From positions 1-47,836 of the forward strand of contig NZ_KZ478025.1 of assembly GCF_002837185.1 (NCBI RefSeq): a stretch of DNA of 47,836 nucleotides, in the 5' to 3' direction. The notes beneath the pieces are model-generated. The model searched no databases. It saw nothing but the letters and a program-made list of their open reading frames with translations, and was not told where the DNA came from. Source of the DNA: Pseudomonas fluorescens. Lineage in GTDB: Bacteria > Pseudomonadota > Gammaproteobacteria > Pseudomonadales > Pseudomonadaceae. Both the position numbers and the translations under genes were made by a program. Shown here piece after piece: positions 18,250-27,254 of the stretch. How positions within the stretch are numbered: position 1 is the stretch's first letter; every line of letters begins with the position of its first letter.

Positions 18250-19378
18250 TAAGCCGCCTTATACCGGTAATGAGGATCAATATGTAACCCGCGCCATGCG
18301 CAGCGCGAAGATGTCCGGAGATGGAGACTTCACGATAAATTGCCAGCGCTGGTTCGAAGAAACGTTTTCGTGCCAAAAGGCATTATTGACGCCCTCTTGC
18401 ACCCAGGCGCTTGAGATGGCGGCAATATTGGTCGATATACAGCCGGGCGATGAAGTGATAATGCCCAGCTACACCTTCGTAAGTACAGCCAATGCCTTTG
18501 TACTTCGCGGGGCAAAAATCGTATTTGTCGATATTCGTCCGGACACGATGAATATTGATGAAACCCTGATTGAAGCGGCCATTACTGAAAAAACCAAGGT
18601 CATAGTGCCGGTCCATTACGCAGGCGTGGCGTGTGAAATGGACACCATCATGGACATTGCGCAGCGACACAAGTTGTTTGTTGTCGAAGACGCAGCACAG
18701 GGCATGATGTCCACCTACAAAGGACGTAAGTTGGGCACTATTGGTCATTTAGCTGCCTACAGTTTTCATGAAACAAAAAACTACACCAGTGGCGGTGAGG
18801 GTGGCTTGCTGCTCATTAATGACGAGCGTTTTATTGGGCGCGCTGAAATTATCCGTGAAAAAGGCACTAACCGTAGCCAGTTTTTCAGAGGGATGATTGA
18901 TAAGTACACCTGGGTGGATATTGGCAGCAGCTACCTGCCTGGTGAACTTCAGGCAGCCTATCTGTTCGGTCAATTAGAACGGGCGGAGGTGATTAACGAA
19001 TTCCGCTGCAAAATCTGGAATCGCTACAATGCCGCGTTTAAAGATCTGGTCGGTGCCGGTCTGATCGAAACGCCGTCAGTTCCAGAGGGCTGTGTAGCCA
19101 ACGCGCACATGTTTTATATTAAGGTTAAAGATATTGTCGCCCGCACGGCAGTGCTTAAACATCTGAATGCCTCCGGCGTGGGCGGGGTTTTTCATTATGT
19201 ACCTCTGCACAGCGCTCCGGCGGGAATTCTGTTGGGACGTTTTAACGGCGAAGATGTCTTTACCACTAAGGAAAGTGAGCGTCTTCTTCGTCTGCCGGTA
19301 TGGTACGGAATGTCAGACGTTGAAATTCAGCACGTCATTGATTCTGTGATAGGTGCAGTTAATGCCGCCGGTCGGTAA
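18233..19378 (+). CDS. wecE: dTDP-4-amino-4,6-dideoxygalactose transaminase
   Basis: PLP-dependent sugar aminotransferase of 381 residues that would convert dTDP-4-keto-6-deoxyglucose plus glutamate to dTDP-Fuc4N. It is strikingly close to E. coli WecE/RffA as I recall it: PSCTQALEMAAILVDIQPGD, EVIMPSYTFVSTANAFVLRG and EIIREKGTNRSQFFRG. The PLP lysine is Lys182 in SFHETKNYTSGGEGG. The ATG at 18233 begins KVPFNKPP, matching the family N-terminus; ATG 18221 is also in frame. It overlaps its neighbours by 17 bases on each side. No rmlA or rmlB is in the cluster, so its substrate must come from genes elsewhere. Confidence 0.93.
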   Translation: MKVPFNKPPYTGNEDQYVTRAMRSAKMSGDGDFTINCQRWFEETFSCQKALLTPSCTQALEMAAILVDIQPGDEVIMPSYTFVSTANAFVLRGAKIVFVDIRPDTMNIDETLIEAAITEKTKVIVPVHYAGVACEMDTIMDIAQRHKLFVVEDAAQGMMSTYKGRKLGTIGHLAAYSFHETKNYTSGGEGGLLLINDERFIGRAEIIREKGTNRSQFFRGMIDKYTWVDIGSSYLPGELQAAYLFGQLERAEVINEFRCKIWNRYNAAFKDLVGAGLIETPSVPEGCVANAHMFYIKVKDIVARTAVLKHLNASGVGGVFHYVPLHSAPAGILLGRFNGEDVFTTKESERLLRLPVWYGMSDVEIQHVIDSVIGAVNAAGR

Positions 19379-20642
19379 ATTAAAAGAGAAAAGGGCGGGA
19401 CTGCTGGCGGGCGCTTTTTTCACGAGCGCCGCTCAAGCATCAAAAATCCTGGTAGGGTTCTGCATTCTTAAGCTGATTGCTTTGTATTTGGGTGCAGATG
19501 GCCTCGGGAAATTGGGGCACTTTATGAGCCTGGTCTCCATCGCGGTCTTGTTGGCGGGGGGGGGATTGGGGCACGGTGTCATCAAATATGTAGCCGAGTT
19601 CAAGGACAGTAAGTTTAGCCTGTACAGGCTGTTTTCCACCTCGGTGTTCTATGCGTTGGGGGCCTCCATACTTGTCTTGGTGGCCTTGTTTTCATTTGCT
19701 GAGAAGATATCGGTCCTGGTGTTTGGAGAGCCTCGCTTTTACTGGGTGATCCTGTGCCTTGCTGTCGCCCAGGTTGCGTTCGCGTTCAATATTCTGTTTT
19801 CCGGTTTCTTCAATGGGCTCGGTAAACTGAAGGTGAATGCGGTGGTGCAGGTTGTTTCAAATATCCTGGCACTGCCATTAATATGGTTTTTGATTTCAAG
19901 CTATAAAATGCCAGGTGCGGCGATTGCCATGCTTGCGATCTTTGTCATGCCGATTATTGTTTCGTTGTTTTTTGTTAAAGGCATGCCGCTGTTCAGAATG
20001 ATCAAGTGGCGAAAATTTGATGTTGGCATTGGGAAGGGTTTTGCCAGATTCGGTTTGATGTTACTGGTCAGTGCGGTCATGTTTCCTGTGGTGGAAATAG
20101 TTATCAGGGAGTCGCTGATAACGCAGGTGGGGTACAGTGAGGCAGGTATATGGCAGGGGAGTATAAAACTCTCAAGCGCTTATATTGGATTTTTTAGCGT
20201 CTTCCTGGCGTCTTACTATATGCCACTTATTTCGGCAACGCGAGAGAAGAAGGCGATAACACGTCAGGTCATCAAGTTCATGTTGCTGGTGATGGGCGGG
20301 TTCCTTATCGGCGGAAGTGTGCTTTATTTTGGTCGGCACTTCTTCATCCCGCTGCTGCTGTCTTCCGAATTTAATGAGCTGGAGAATTATATAATTTTTC
20401 AGCTGGTGGGCGATTTTTTCAAAGTATCCGCTTACGTGATCGGGTTCGTGGCAGTGGCCAAGGCTGCGACCAAATTGTATATACTGTCTGAAGTTATTCA
20501 AGCGCTGCTGTTTGTCGGGCTCACTTTTTCGCTGGGAAAAAGTATCGGCGGTATTTACGGTGTCATGTATTCTTATATGATCGCTTACATCGTATTTTTT
20601 GTCATGTGTGTCATCGGTTTTGCCTGCTGGGCGCGTAGATAA
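19362..20642 (+). CDS. wzx: O-antigen flippase, WzxE-like
   Basis: Polytopic MOP-superfamily flippase of 426 residues with about 12 hydrophobic helices. It moves the lipid-linked O-unit from the cytoplasmic to the periplasmic face. Several stretches recall enterobacterial WzxE, including VGYSEAGIWQGS and QLVGDFFKVSAYVIGF followed by VAKAATKLYILSEV. WzxE handles a unit ending in Fuc4NAc, matching the adjacent Fuc4N transaminase. The ATG at 19362 has AGGTG 6 bases upstream; a GTG at 19353 is possible. It overlaps the previous gene by 17 bases and the next by one. Confidence 0.9.
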   Translation: MPPVGKLKEKRAGLLAGAFFTSAAQASKILVGFCILKLIALYLGADGLGKLGHFMSLVSIAVLLAGGGLGHGVIKYVAEFKDSKFSLYRLFSTSVFYALGASILVLVALFSFAEKISVLVFGEPRFYWVILCLAVAQVAFAFNILFSGFFNGLGKLKVNAVVQVVSNILALPLIWFLISSYKMPGAAIAMLAIFVMPIIVSLFFVKGMPLFRMIKWRKFDVGIGKGFARFGLMLLVSAVMFPVVEIVIRESLITQVGYSEAGIWQGSIKLSSAYIGFFSVFLASYYMPLISATREKKAITRQVIKFMLLVMGGFLIGGSVLYFGRHFFIPLLLSSEFNELENYIIFQLVGDFFKVSAYVIGFVAVAKAATKLYILSEVIQALLFVGLTFSLGKSIGGIYGVMYSYMIAYIVFFVMCVIGFACWARR

Positions 20643-21757
20643 TGGAACTGGAATTCACTCTCCCGTTATACCTGGCTTATGGCTTTTTGGTGCTGGTGGC
20701 TGCATTTGATACCTTAAGTGATAGGAAACTACCAGCGATTGTTGTGTCTGTGCTGATGGCTGTTCCGCTAGTTTTCCTGGCTACGTTCAGGGCAGTGGGA
20801 GTTGGCAGCGATGATGCCGCTTATCTCGAGATGCTCTATCAGATACCGTCGGTATTGGATTGCCAGAACGTCTATTGCGATTACAGCTACGCGACATTCA
20901 ATGTCGAGTTCGGTTTTTTCATGTTCCTGTCGGTATTGGCAGCACTCGGAAAGAATGCGGCCGTTTTATTCGGCTTTAGTTCGTTAGTTGCGGTGACGTT
21001 AAATATTCGCAGCATAAGGTATTTTTCTCCTTACTTTGCATTGGCGGTGCTGGTTTACTTTACGCATTTTTACCTGGCCAAAGAACTCAATGCAATACGC
21101 TTGGGGTTGGCATCCGGGTTGCTATTCCTCGCTGCGGCCTATCTGGATCAGCGAAAGTATAAAATGATGACGGCGCTGATCGTTGCCGCGACATTGGTTC
21201 ATGTGTCATCGGTATTTTTTATTGTGCCAGTGGGGTTGTATCTTTTTCGGCCCAAGCGCAGTTTGTATCTTCTCGTCAGTGCCGTTCTGATCTTTATCTC
21301 CGCAACCATCGACTTTAAATCTGTGCTGCGTCAAATGGCGATTTTCGGTTTTGTGGGGGATAAAATCGAATTGTATCTCAACGCCGACATGTACAGTTAT
21401 GCCTTGCCGCTTTTTGACATGGTGAATATCAAGAATTTGCTGGTGATCATCGCAGGCCTGGTATGTTGGAAGAAGATTGAACATCGATACCAGAGTTTCA
21501 ATCTGATTTTCTGTATTTTTTATTGTGCGGCCTTTTTGCGTATTGTGCTGGGCGATTTCGCGATCCTGGCGGGTCGGGGCTACGCAAGTATTTCAATGTT
21601 TGAGTACGTGCTGATCCCCATGATCGCTGTGCATGTGTGTGGCAAGAAATTGGGCTTTTTGCTGGTGGCGGCTTATACCTTTGCAACCTTGTACCTGAAC
21701 CTCAACAGCAATTCAGGGTGGACAGGTGGTTCCGAAGTGTTTTTCGATTTCCTATAG
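20642..21757 (+). CDS. wzy: O-antigen polymerase, EpsG-like
   Basis: Membrane protein of 371 residues with about ten hydrophobic helices. Family-like landmarks are FRAVGVGSDDAAYLEM in an early loop, KELNAIRLGLASGLLFLAAA, LVHVSSVFFI and GRGYASISMFEY. These fit the EpsG/Wzy group that polymerises O-units in the periplasm. Wzy sequences are very variable, so the call rests on topology, these motifs and position beside wzx and wzz. The ATG overlaps the wzx stop (TAATG). Confidence 0.82.
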   Translation: MELEFTLPLYLAYGFLVLVAAFDTLSDRKLPAIVVSVLMAVPLVFLATFRAVGVGSDDAAYLEMLYQIPSVLDCQNVYCDYSYATFNVEFGFFMFLSVLAALGKNAAVLFGFSSLVAVTLNIRSIRYFSPYFALAVLVYFTHFYLAKELNAIRLGLASGLLFLAAAYLDQRKYKMMTALIVAATLVHVSSVFFIVPVGLYLFRPKRSLYLLVSAVLIFISATIDFKSVLRQMAIFGFVGDKIELYLNADMYSYALPLFDMVNIKNLLVIIAGLVCWKKIEHRYQSFNLIFCIFYCAAFLRIVLGDFAILAGRGYASISMFEYVLIPMIAVHVCGKKLGFLLVAAYTFATLYLNLNSNSGWTGGSEVFFDFL

Positions 21758-21774
21758 ATTGTGGTTGAGGGTGT

Positions 21775-22986
21775 ATGAAAAGCATATTGTTTGTGATGGG
21801 AGGACTCGCTATTGGCGGGGTTGAGACTTACGTGGTCAGATTGGCCAAATATCTCAAGCTGGCCGGGCACTCCGTTAGCGTGACTTTACTGTCTGATAAG
21901 TATGATCAGGGGCTGTTTACCGAACTCTCCCAGCACGCGTCGGTCACGATTGTCGAACATGTTCCTTTTCTGTCTGCTTCCAGTTGGGTCAATGCGCTGT
22001 TGCCGGCAAAAACGGATACCACAAAGTACGACATCGTTCATGTGGTGGATGTGCTGACGTTGGCCTATGTTTGTTTAAATAGAGATCAGCTGGATTTCAA
22101 ATCGGTCAGTGTCGGTATTTATCACTCTAAGGAAATTGCCTGGTGGCGCGGTCGTAATATCTATTTCAGGAAAAAAATGTTGGCGTTGTATGATCGCAAC
22201 GTCCAGCTCACGTTATTTCCTAACGAAAGAACGGCTGAGATGGCTGCAGAATTCAGTGGCGCCGATGTGTCGGGGCTGGATATTCTACCGCTGGGCATTT
22301 CTTTTGAAAGCTACAGTGCTCGCCAGCCGCTCCAGTCATCCTTGCGTATAGTTTCCGTCGGTCGTTTGGTTGACTTCAAAATCTACAATCGCCATGTCAT
22401 CTCGCAACTGGCTGAGCTTCGCAAGTTAGCCGATTTTGAGTACTTCATATATGGCGACGGCCCTGAGCGCAACGCGCTGATTGCCTTGGCTGAGTCGCAC
22501 GGCGTTGAGGCTTATGTGCATTTTTGCGGTGAGGTAGATTACGCTGAACTGCCCTCTATCCTGGATGGTGCATTTTGCTTTGTAGGGTCGGGGACGACGA
22601 TTATCGAGGCCTCGGCAGCTGGCATTCCCTCTGTCGTTGGCATCGAGTCGATTGAGCGCCCGCTCACGTGTGGTCTGTTTTCGGACGTTGCCGGATATTC
22701 CTATAACGAAGAGTCCGCCACCACCAACCGGGTTGGGATTTTTGATACCATTGCGATGCTGCACGCGATGAGCGCTTCCGAGTACATGCAGGTTTCCGAC
22801 CGTCACAGAAAGAAGGCCAAGCTTTTTGACATACTGGAAACCTCTGCTCAGTTTGTAGAGAAATCAAATCGCGCCCCCCGTTTCGATATTAAAATTAACC
22901 GGTGGATCGCGATGTTGTCATTCATTAAATCTGTGATTTTTTTGGGGCCCAAAGCGCTCAAGTCCAGATTCGATAGTGTGAGCTGA
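21775..22986 (+). CDS. Glycosyltransferase, GT4-type
   Basis: Cytoplasmic GT-B-fold glycosyltransferase of 403 residues. The N-terminus ILFVMGGLAIGGVETYVVRL is the GT4 acceptor-domain pattern. The donor domain contains RIVSVGRLVDFK, FIYGDGPERNAL and the EX7E-like GTTIIEASAAGIPSVVGIES. The sugar is not identifiable. With only one other transferase besides WbpL in the locus, it is the best candidate for adding Fuc4NAc, although it does not resemble the enterobacterial Fuc4NAc transferase WecF. GAGG ends 4 bases before the ATG, and the next gene starts one base after its stop codon. Confidence 0.83.
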   Translation: MKSILFVMGGLAIGGVETYVVRLAKYLKLAGHSVSVTLLSDKYDQGLFTELSQHASVTIVEHVPFLSASSWVNALLPAKTDTTKYDIVHVVDVLTLAYVCLNRDQLDFKSVSVGIYHSKEIAWWRGRNIYFRKKMLALYDRNVQLTLFPNERTAEMAAEFSGADVSGLDILPLGISFESYSARQPLQSSLRIVSVGRLVDFKIYNRHVISQLAELRKLADFEYFIYGDGPERNALIALAESHGVEAYVHFCGEVDYAELPSILDGAFCFVGSGTTIIEASAAGIPSVVGIESIERPLTCGLFSDVAGYSYNEESATTNRVGIFDTIAMLHAMSASEYMQVSDRHRKKAKLFDILETSAQFVEKSNRAPRFDIKINRWIAMLSFIKSVIFLGPKALKSRFDSVS

Positions 22987-22987
22987 C

Positions 22988-24226
22988 ATGCCCCTGAATA
23001 TTGCAATAGTTACTCAGTATTTTTACCCTGAGAGCTTTATCATTAATGATATCGTGCAGGAATTGGCATCGCTTGGCCATACAGTCGAAGTGTTCACGGG
23101 GCAACCTAATTATCCGGACGGTGATACCTACGAAGGGTATCAGGCAGCTTCCTGCAGCGAGCACATGTACAAGGATTCGATAAAGGTTCACCGTGCACCT
23201 TTAAGGCCACGTCATGCAGGCGGTGCAAAGAATCTGATCCTTAACTACCTGTCATTTGTAGTTAATGGCATCAAGTATTTTCCAAAGCAGAATGCGGGAA
23301 AAAAATTCGACGCGATCATTGTGTTCGCGGTGTCTCCCATCACTGCTGCGATCCCCGCAATCGTGTTGAAACGCTCTACGGATGCGCACCTGATGGTCTG
23401 GGTGCAGGATTTGTGGCCCGAAACGCTGAAAGCAACCGGGTTTATAAAAAATCACTGGGCGCTGAAAGCCGTGGGTTTGCTGGTTCGGTTCATATATGCC
23501 AAGGCAGATACCGTATTGGTACAGTCTGAAGCATTTATATCGTCTGCCGAAAAGTATGTGGAGAAAAGCAAGCTCGTTTATTACCCCAACTCCTATCGGC
23601 TGTCACCTGCGCCGCCCGCTGGCGCCGCCAGTGTTTTACCTGATGAAATCAATCAGTTGTTAACCTCCCATTTTTGCATTGTGTTTGCTGGCAATCTCGG
23701 ATTTGCGCAATCTTTGGAAACTATCGTCGATGCGGCAAAAGCCCTGACTCACCTTAGTTGCAAGATCGTGGTGGTTGGCAGTGGTAGCCGTCTTGAATGG
23801 ATGAATGAGCAAAAGCGTGTGCATGCGCTGCACAACTTGGAATTGGTGGGGCGTTTGCCATCTGAATCAATGCCGGAATTATTCGCCAAGAGTGAAGCCC
23901 TGCTGGTGACGCTCAAAAAGGACGAAATATTCACCCTGACCATTCCCAGCAAAGTCCAGGCCTATATGGCAGCAGGCAAGCCCATCTTGGCCGCCCTTGA
24001 CGGCGAGGGTGCGAGAGTCGTGCAGTTGGCGGGCGCCGGCCTCTGCTCTCCCGCAGGTGACGCTGCTGCGCTGGCGAGTAATATCGAACAAATTTATCGC
24101 TGCGAGCCCGAAAAAAGAAGCGCCTACGGGGCCGCAGGGTATCGGTTTTTCTGTGATAATTACGAAATGAAAAGCCAGTGCCGCCGCTTGGTCGAAATTA
24201 TTCAAGATCGAATTAAAAATACGTAG
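22988..24226 (+). CDS. Glycosyltransferase, WbuB-like (L-FucNAc/L-QuiNAc type)
   Basis: GT-B-fold, GT4-type transferase of 412 residues. The start IAIVTQYFYPESFIINDIV with FTGQPNYPDG, then VWVQDLWPETLKATGF and FTLTIPSKVQAYMAAGKPIL, resembles WbuB and related enzymes that add 6-deoxy-L-HexNAc residues from UDP donors. It is followed immediately by the genes expected to make such a donor (24236-27240). The likely job is transfer of L-QuiNAc, L-RhaNAc or L-FucNAc as the second residue of the O-unit. The exact sugar is inferred from neighbours. Confidence 0.82.
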   Translation: MPLNIAIVTQYFYPESFIINDIVQELASLGHTVEVFTGQPNYPDGDTYEGYQAASCSEHMYKDSIKVHRAPLRPRHAGGAKNLILNYLSFVVNGIKYFPKQNAGKKFDAIIVFAVSPITAAIPAIVLKRSTDAHLMVWVQDLWPETLKATGFIKNHWALKAVGLLVRFIYAKADTVLVQSEAFISSAEKYVEKSKLVYYPNSYRLSPAPPAGAASVLPDEINQLLTSHFCIVFAGNLGFAQSLETIVDAAKALTHLSCKIVVVGSGSRLEWMNEQKRVHALHNLELVGRLPSESMPELFAKSEALLVTLKKDEIFTLTIPSKVQAYMAAGKPILAALDGEGARVVQLAGAGLCSPAGDAAALASNIEQIYRCEPEKRSAYGAAGYRFFCDNYEMKSQCRRLVEIIQDRIKNT

Positions 24227-24235
24227 AGATCCAAT

Positions 24236-25093
24236 ATGAAAATTTTAGTGCTGGGTGTGACAGGGATGCTCGGAAGTGCTGTTTTCAAGTACATCGCCAG
24301 CCATACCTCACATAGTGTGTTTGGCACCATGCGTGGTAGAGGGGGGCGTAAGTACTTCGATGAAAAGTACGCAGAGAACTTCTATTCGGATGTTGATGTT
24401 CTGGACTACGAAGCCTTGGTCGGTGTCTTCGAGCAGGCACGTCCGGACGTCGTTATCAACTGCGTTGGCTTGATCAAACAGTTAGCCCAGGCCAAGGATC
24501 CGCTGTCGACGTTGCCGCTCAACTCGATGCTGCCGCATCGCCTCTCGAAGTTGTGCGCGCTGATCGGTGCCCGGCTTGTCCATATCAGTACCGACTGCGT
24601 CTTCACTGGCGAGAAGGGAATGTATTTGGAATCTGACATTTCAGACGCGGTCGACTTGTACGGAAAGTCCAAGTTTATTGGTGAGGTTCAAGACCAACCT
24701 CACGCCATCACCTTGCGCACCTCAATCATCGGCCATGAGCTGGCAAGCAGTGCGTCTCTGGTTGACTGGTTCCTCTCCCAGGAAGGTGCCGTAAAAGGTT
24801 TTACGAAAGCCATATTCTCGGGTGTACCGACCTCAGAACTTGCTCGCATCATCACCGATTTCGTGATTCCCAATCCGCAGCTGTTCGGTCTCTATCATGT
24901 TTCCGCTGAGCCTATCGATAAATTCACGTTGCTGAATGAAATCGCGAAGATTTATGAAAAGAAAATCGACATTGTCCCAGATGATCATCTAGCGATTGAT
25001 CGGTCTCTGGACTCTACGCGATTCCGCCAGGCAGTGGGCTACGTTCCGCCTGCTTGGCCAGACCTTATTCAATTTATGCGCGCTCAGCGATAA
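24236..25093 (+). CDS. RmlD-type UDP-sugar 4-reductase
   Basis: Short-chain dehydrogenase of 285 residues in the RmlD family. It has the nucleotide-binding motif ILVLGVTGMLGSAVF, VINCVGLIKQ, HISTDCVFTG and the catalytic DLYGKSKFIGE (Tyr-x3-Lys). It lacks the extra C-terminal cupin-like domain of WbjC/FnlB/CapF (about 370 residues), the reductase/epimerase of L-FucNAc synthesis. Short RmlD-like reductases beside a WbjB-like dehydratase and a WbjD-like epimerase are the arrangement described for UDP-L-RhaNAc and UDP-L-QuiNAc (WbvR of Vibrio cholerae O37). That product is therefore preferred. Confidence 0.85.
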   Translation: MKILVLGVTGMLGSAVFKYIASHTSHSVFGTMRGRGGRKYFDEKYAENFYSDVDVLDYEALVGVFEQARPDVVINCVGLIKQLAQAKDPLSTLPLNSMLPHRLSKLCALIGARLVHISTDCVFTGEKGMYLESDISDAVDLYGKSKFIGEVQDQPHAITLRTSIIGHELASSASLVDWFLSQEGAVKGFTKAIFSGVPTSELARIITDFVIPNPQLFGLYHVSAEPIDKFTLLNEIAKIYEKKIDIVPDDHLAIDRSLDSTRFRQAVGYVPPAWPDLIQFMRAQR

Positions 25094-25109
25094 TTAGGAG
25101 ATTTTACAG

Positions 25110-26120
25110 ATGTTCGATAATAAAGTGTTGATGATTACCGGCGGTACCGGTTCCTTTGGTAACACCGTGCTCAAGCGATTTCTCGATACCGATGTTAAAG
25201 AAATCCGTGTGTTCAGCCGTGACGAAAAGAAACAGGAAGACATGCGCATTGCGCTGGGTAACGACAAGGTAAAGTTTTACATCGGTGATGTGCGTGACTA
25301 TGCCAGCATTTCCCAGGCGATGGTCGGGGTCAATTACATCTTTCACGCCGCTGCGCTCAAGCAAGTTCCTTCTTGCGAGTTCTATCCGATGGAAGCGGTC
25401 AAAACCAACGTGATGGGCACGGAAAACGTGCTGAACGCGGCGATCGCCAACAATGTAGAACGCGTAGTGGTTCTGAGTACGGATAAAGCCGTCTACCCAA
25501 TCAATGCGATGGGCATTTCCAAAGCCATGGCGGAAAAGCTGGTCGTTGCCAAGTCCCGGATGATCCCGCAAAACGGTCCTGTCATCTGTTCCACACGCTA
25601 TGGCAACGTTATGGCTTCCCGAGGTTCGGTGATCCCCTTGTTCATCAATCAGTTGAAGCAGGGCGGCGAACTGACGGTAACTGACCCCAACATGACCCGT
25701 TTCCTCATGTCCCTGGAAGATTCGGTTGATTTGGTTTTGCATGCTTTTGAATATGCCGAACAAGGCGATATTTTCGTACAAAAGGCGCCTGCATCGACGG
25801 TCGAAGATTTGGCTCAAGCGCTCAAAGAACTGTTCAAGTGCATGAATTCGATCAAGGTGATCGGCACGCGTCACGGCGAGAAGCTTTACGAGTCGTTGAT
25901 TTCTCGCGAGGAAATGGCCAAGGCAGAAGACATGGGCCGTTACTACCGGATCCCTGCTGACAATCGCGATCTGAACTATGAGAAATATTTCGTAGAGGGT
26001 GAAACGCATATTTCGGAGTTGGACGACTATACATCACATAACACTGAACGCCTGGATGTTGAGGGTGTTAAAGCGCTGCTGATGAAGTTGGAGTTTGTTC
26101 GGGAGCAACTCAATGCTTAA
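25110..26120 (+). CDS. wbjB: UDP-GlcNAc 4,6-dehydratase / 5-epimerase
   Basis: Soluble SDR enzyme of 336 residues (WbjB/FnlA/CapE/WbvB group) that starts the UDP-6-deoxy-L-HexNAc pathway. The NADP-binding motif is MITGGTGSFGNTVLKRF. Further landmarks are FSRDEKKQEDMR, FHAAALKQVPSCEFYP and STDKAVYPINAMGISKAMAE, where a Met stands in the place of the usual catalytic Tyr, as in this subfamily. A clear TTAGGAG ribosome site precedes it. It overlaps the following epimerase gene by 8 bases. Confidence 0.93.
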   Translation: MFDNKVLMITGGTGSFGNTVLKRFLDTDVKEIRVFSRDEKKQEDMRIALGNDKVKFYIGDVRDYASISQAMVGVNYIFHAAALKQVPSCEFYPMEAVKTNVMGTENVLNAAIANNVERVVVLSTDKAVYPINAMGISKAMAEKLVVAKSRMIPQNGPVICSTRYGNVMASRGSVIPLFINQLKQGGELTVTDPNMTRFLMSLEDSVDLVLHAFEYAEQGDIFVQKAPASTVEDLAQALKELFKCMNSIKVIGTRHGEKLYESLISREEMAKAEDMGRYYRIPADNRDLNYEKYFVEGETHISELDDYTSHNTERLDVEGVKALLMKLEFVREQLNA

Positions 26121-27240
26121 AGTCATGACCTTGGTGGGCACTAGGCCGGAACTCATCAAAATGAGCCGCGTGATCGCAGAGCTGGATAAACAGACCCACC
26201 ATATTCTGGTTCATTCCGGTCAGAACTACGATTATGAGCTTAACCAGGTATTCTTTGATGACCTGGATATCCGCAAGCCCGACCATTTCCTGGGCGCCGT
26301 AGGTGATACCGCGGCCCAGACGATTGCTCAGGTTATCGCTAAATCGGATGAGCTGTTCGAGTCGGAAAAGCCGGATGCACTGCTGCTCTACGGGGATACC
26401 AATACCTGTCTGGCTGTCATTTCTGCCAAGCGCAGAAAAATCCCGGTTTTCCATATGGAAGCGGGTAACCGTTGCTTCGACCAGCGCGTCCCCGAGGAGT
26501 TGAATCGCAAGGTTCTCGACCACCTCAGCGATATAAACATGGTGCTGACCGAACACGCCCGTCGCTATCTGCTGGATGAGGGCGTGCGCCCGGAAACGAT
26601 CATCAAGACCGGGTCGCACATGGCAGAAGTCCTGGACTTCTACATGCCCAAGATCCAAGCGTCCGATGTACTGGCTCGCGAAGGGCTGACCTCCGGTGGC
26701 TTCTTTATTGTCAGCACGCATCGTGAAGAGAACGTAGATACCCCGGATAATCTTCGGGATCTGATTGGCTCGCTGAAGGCACTGGCGGACGAGTACAAGC
26801 TGCCTATTATTGTTTCCACACACCCAAGGACGCGTAAGCGCCTTGAAGCATTGGGTGAGTCGCTTGACCATCCACTGATTCGCTTCGTTAAACCGTTCGG
26901 TCTGCTCGACTACATCAAGTTGCAGATGGAAGCGTTTTGCATTCTGTCCGACAGCGGCACCATCACTGAAGAAGCGTCTTTGTTGAACCTGCCGGCGGTG
27001 ACGATTCGCAACGCTCACGAGCGGCCTGAAGGCATGGATGAAGGCACGCTTATCATGTGTGGCCTGACGACTGATCGCGTGCTGAACGCTGTCAGGGTCG
27101 TGACCAGCCAGCATGTACGTGGTGAACGAGTGATGTCGGTGGTAGGCGATTATTTGGGTGGCGCCGTCTCCAAAAAAGTCGTGCGCATTGTGCACAGCTA
27201 TACCGATTACATTAATCGCACCGTTTGGTCTAAATCCTAA
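26113..27240 (+). CDS. wbjD: UDP-HexNAc 2-epimerase (WbjD/FnlC type)
   Basis: Non-hydrolysing UDP-sugar 2-epimerase of 375 residues with the WecB-like GT-B fold. Conserved parts are MTLVGTRPELIKMSR, LLLYGDTNTCLAV, FHMEAGNRCFDQRVPEE, STHREENVD and LSDSGTITEEAS. In the L-sugar pathways it performs the last step, converting the L-manno-like intermediate (UDP-L-PneNAc or UDP-L-RhaNAc) to UDP-L-FucNAc or UDP-L-QuiNAc. The start at 26113 (MLKVMTLVGTRPE) has GGGAG upstream; an earlier ATG at 26095 is inside the previous gene's end. Confidence 0.93.
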   Translation: MLKVMTLVGTRPELIKMSRVIAELDKQTHHILVHSGQNYDYELNQVFFDDLDIRKPDHFLGAVGDTAAQTIAQVIAKSDELFESEKPDALLLYGDTNTCLAVISAKRRKIPVFHMEAGNRCFDQRVPEELNRKVLDHLSDINMVLTEHARRYLLDEGVRPETIIKTGSHMAEVLDFYMPKIQASDVLAREGLTSGGFFIVSTHREENVDTPDNLRDLIGSLKALADEYKLPIIVSTHPRTRKRLEALGESLDHPLIRFVKPFGLLDYIKLQMEAFCILSDSGTITEEASLLNLPAVTIRNAHERPEGMDEGTLIMCGLTTDRVLNAVRVVTSQHVRGERVMSVVGDYLGGAVSKKVVRIVHSYTDYINRTVWSKS

Positions 27241-27254
27241 ACAAGGAGTTTGGT

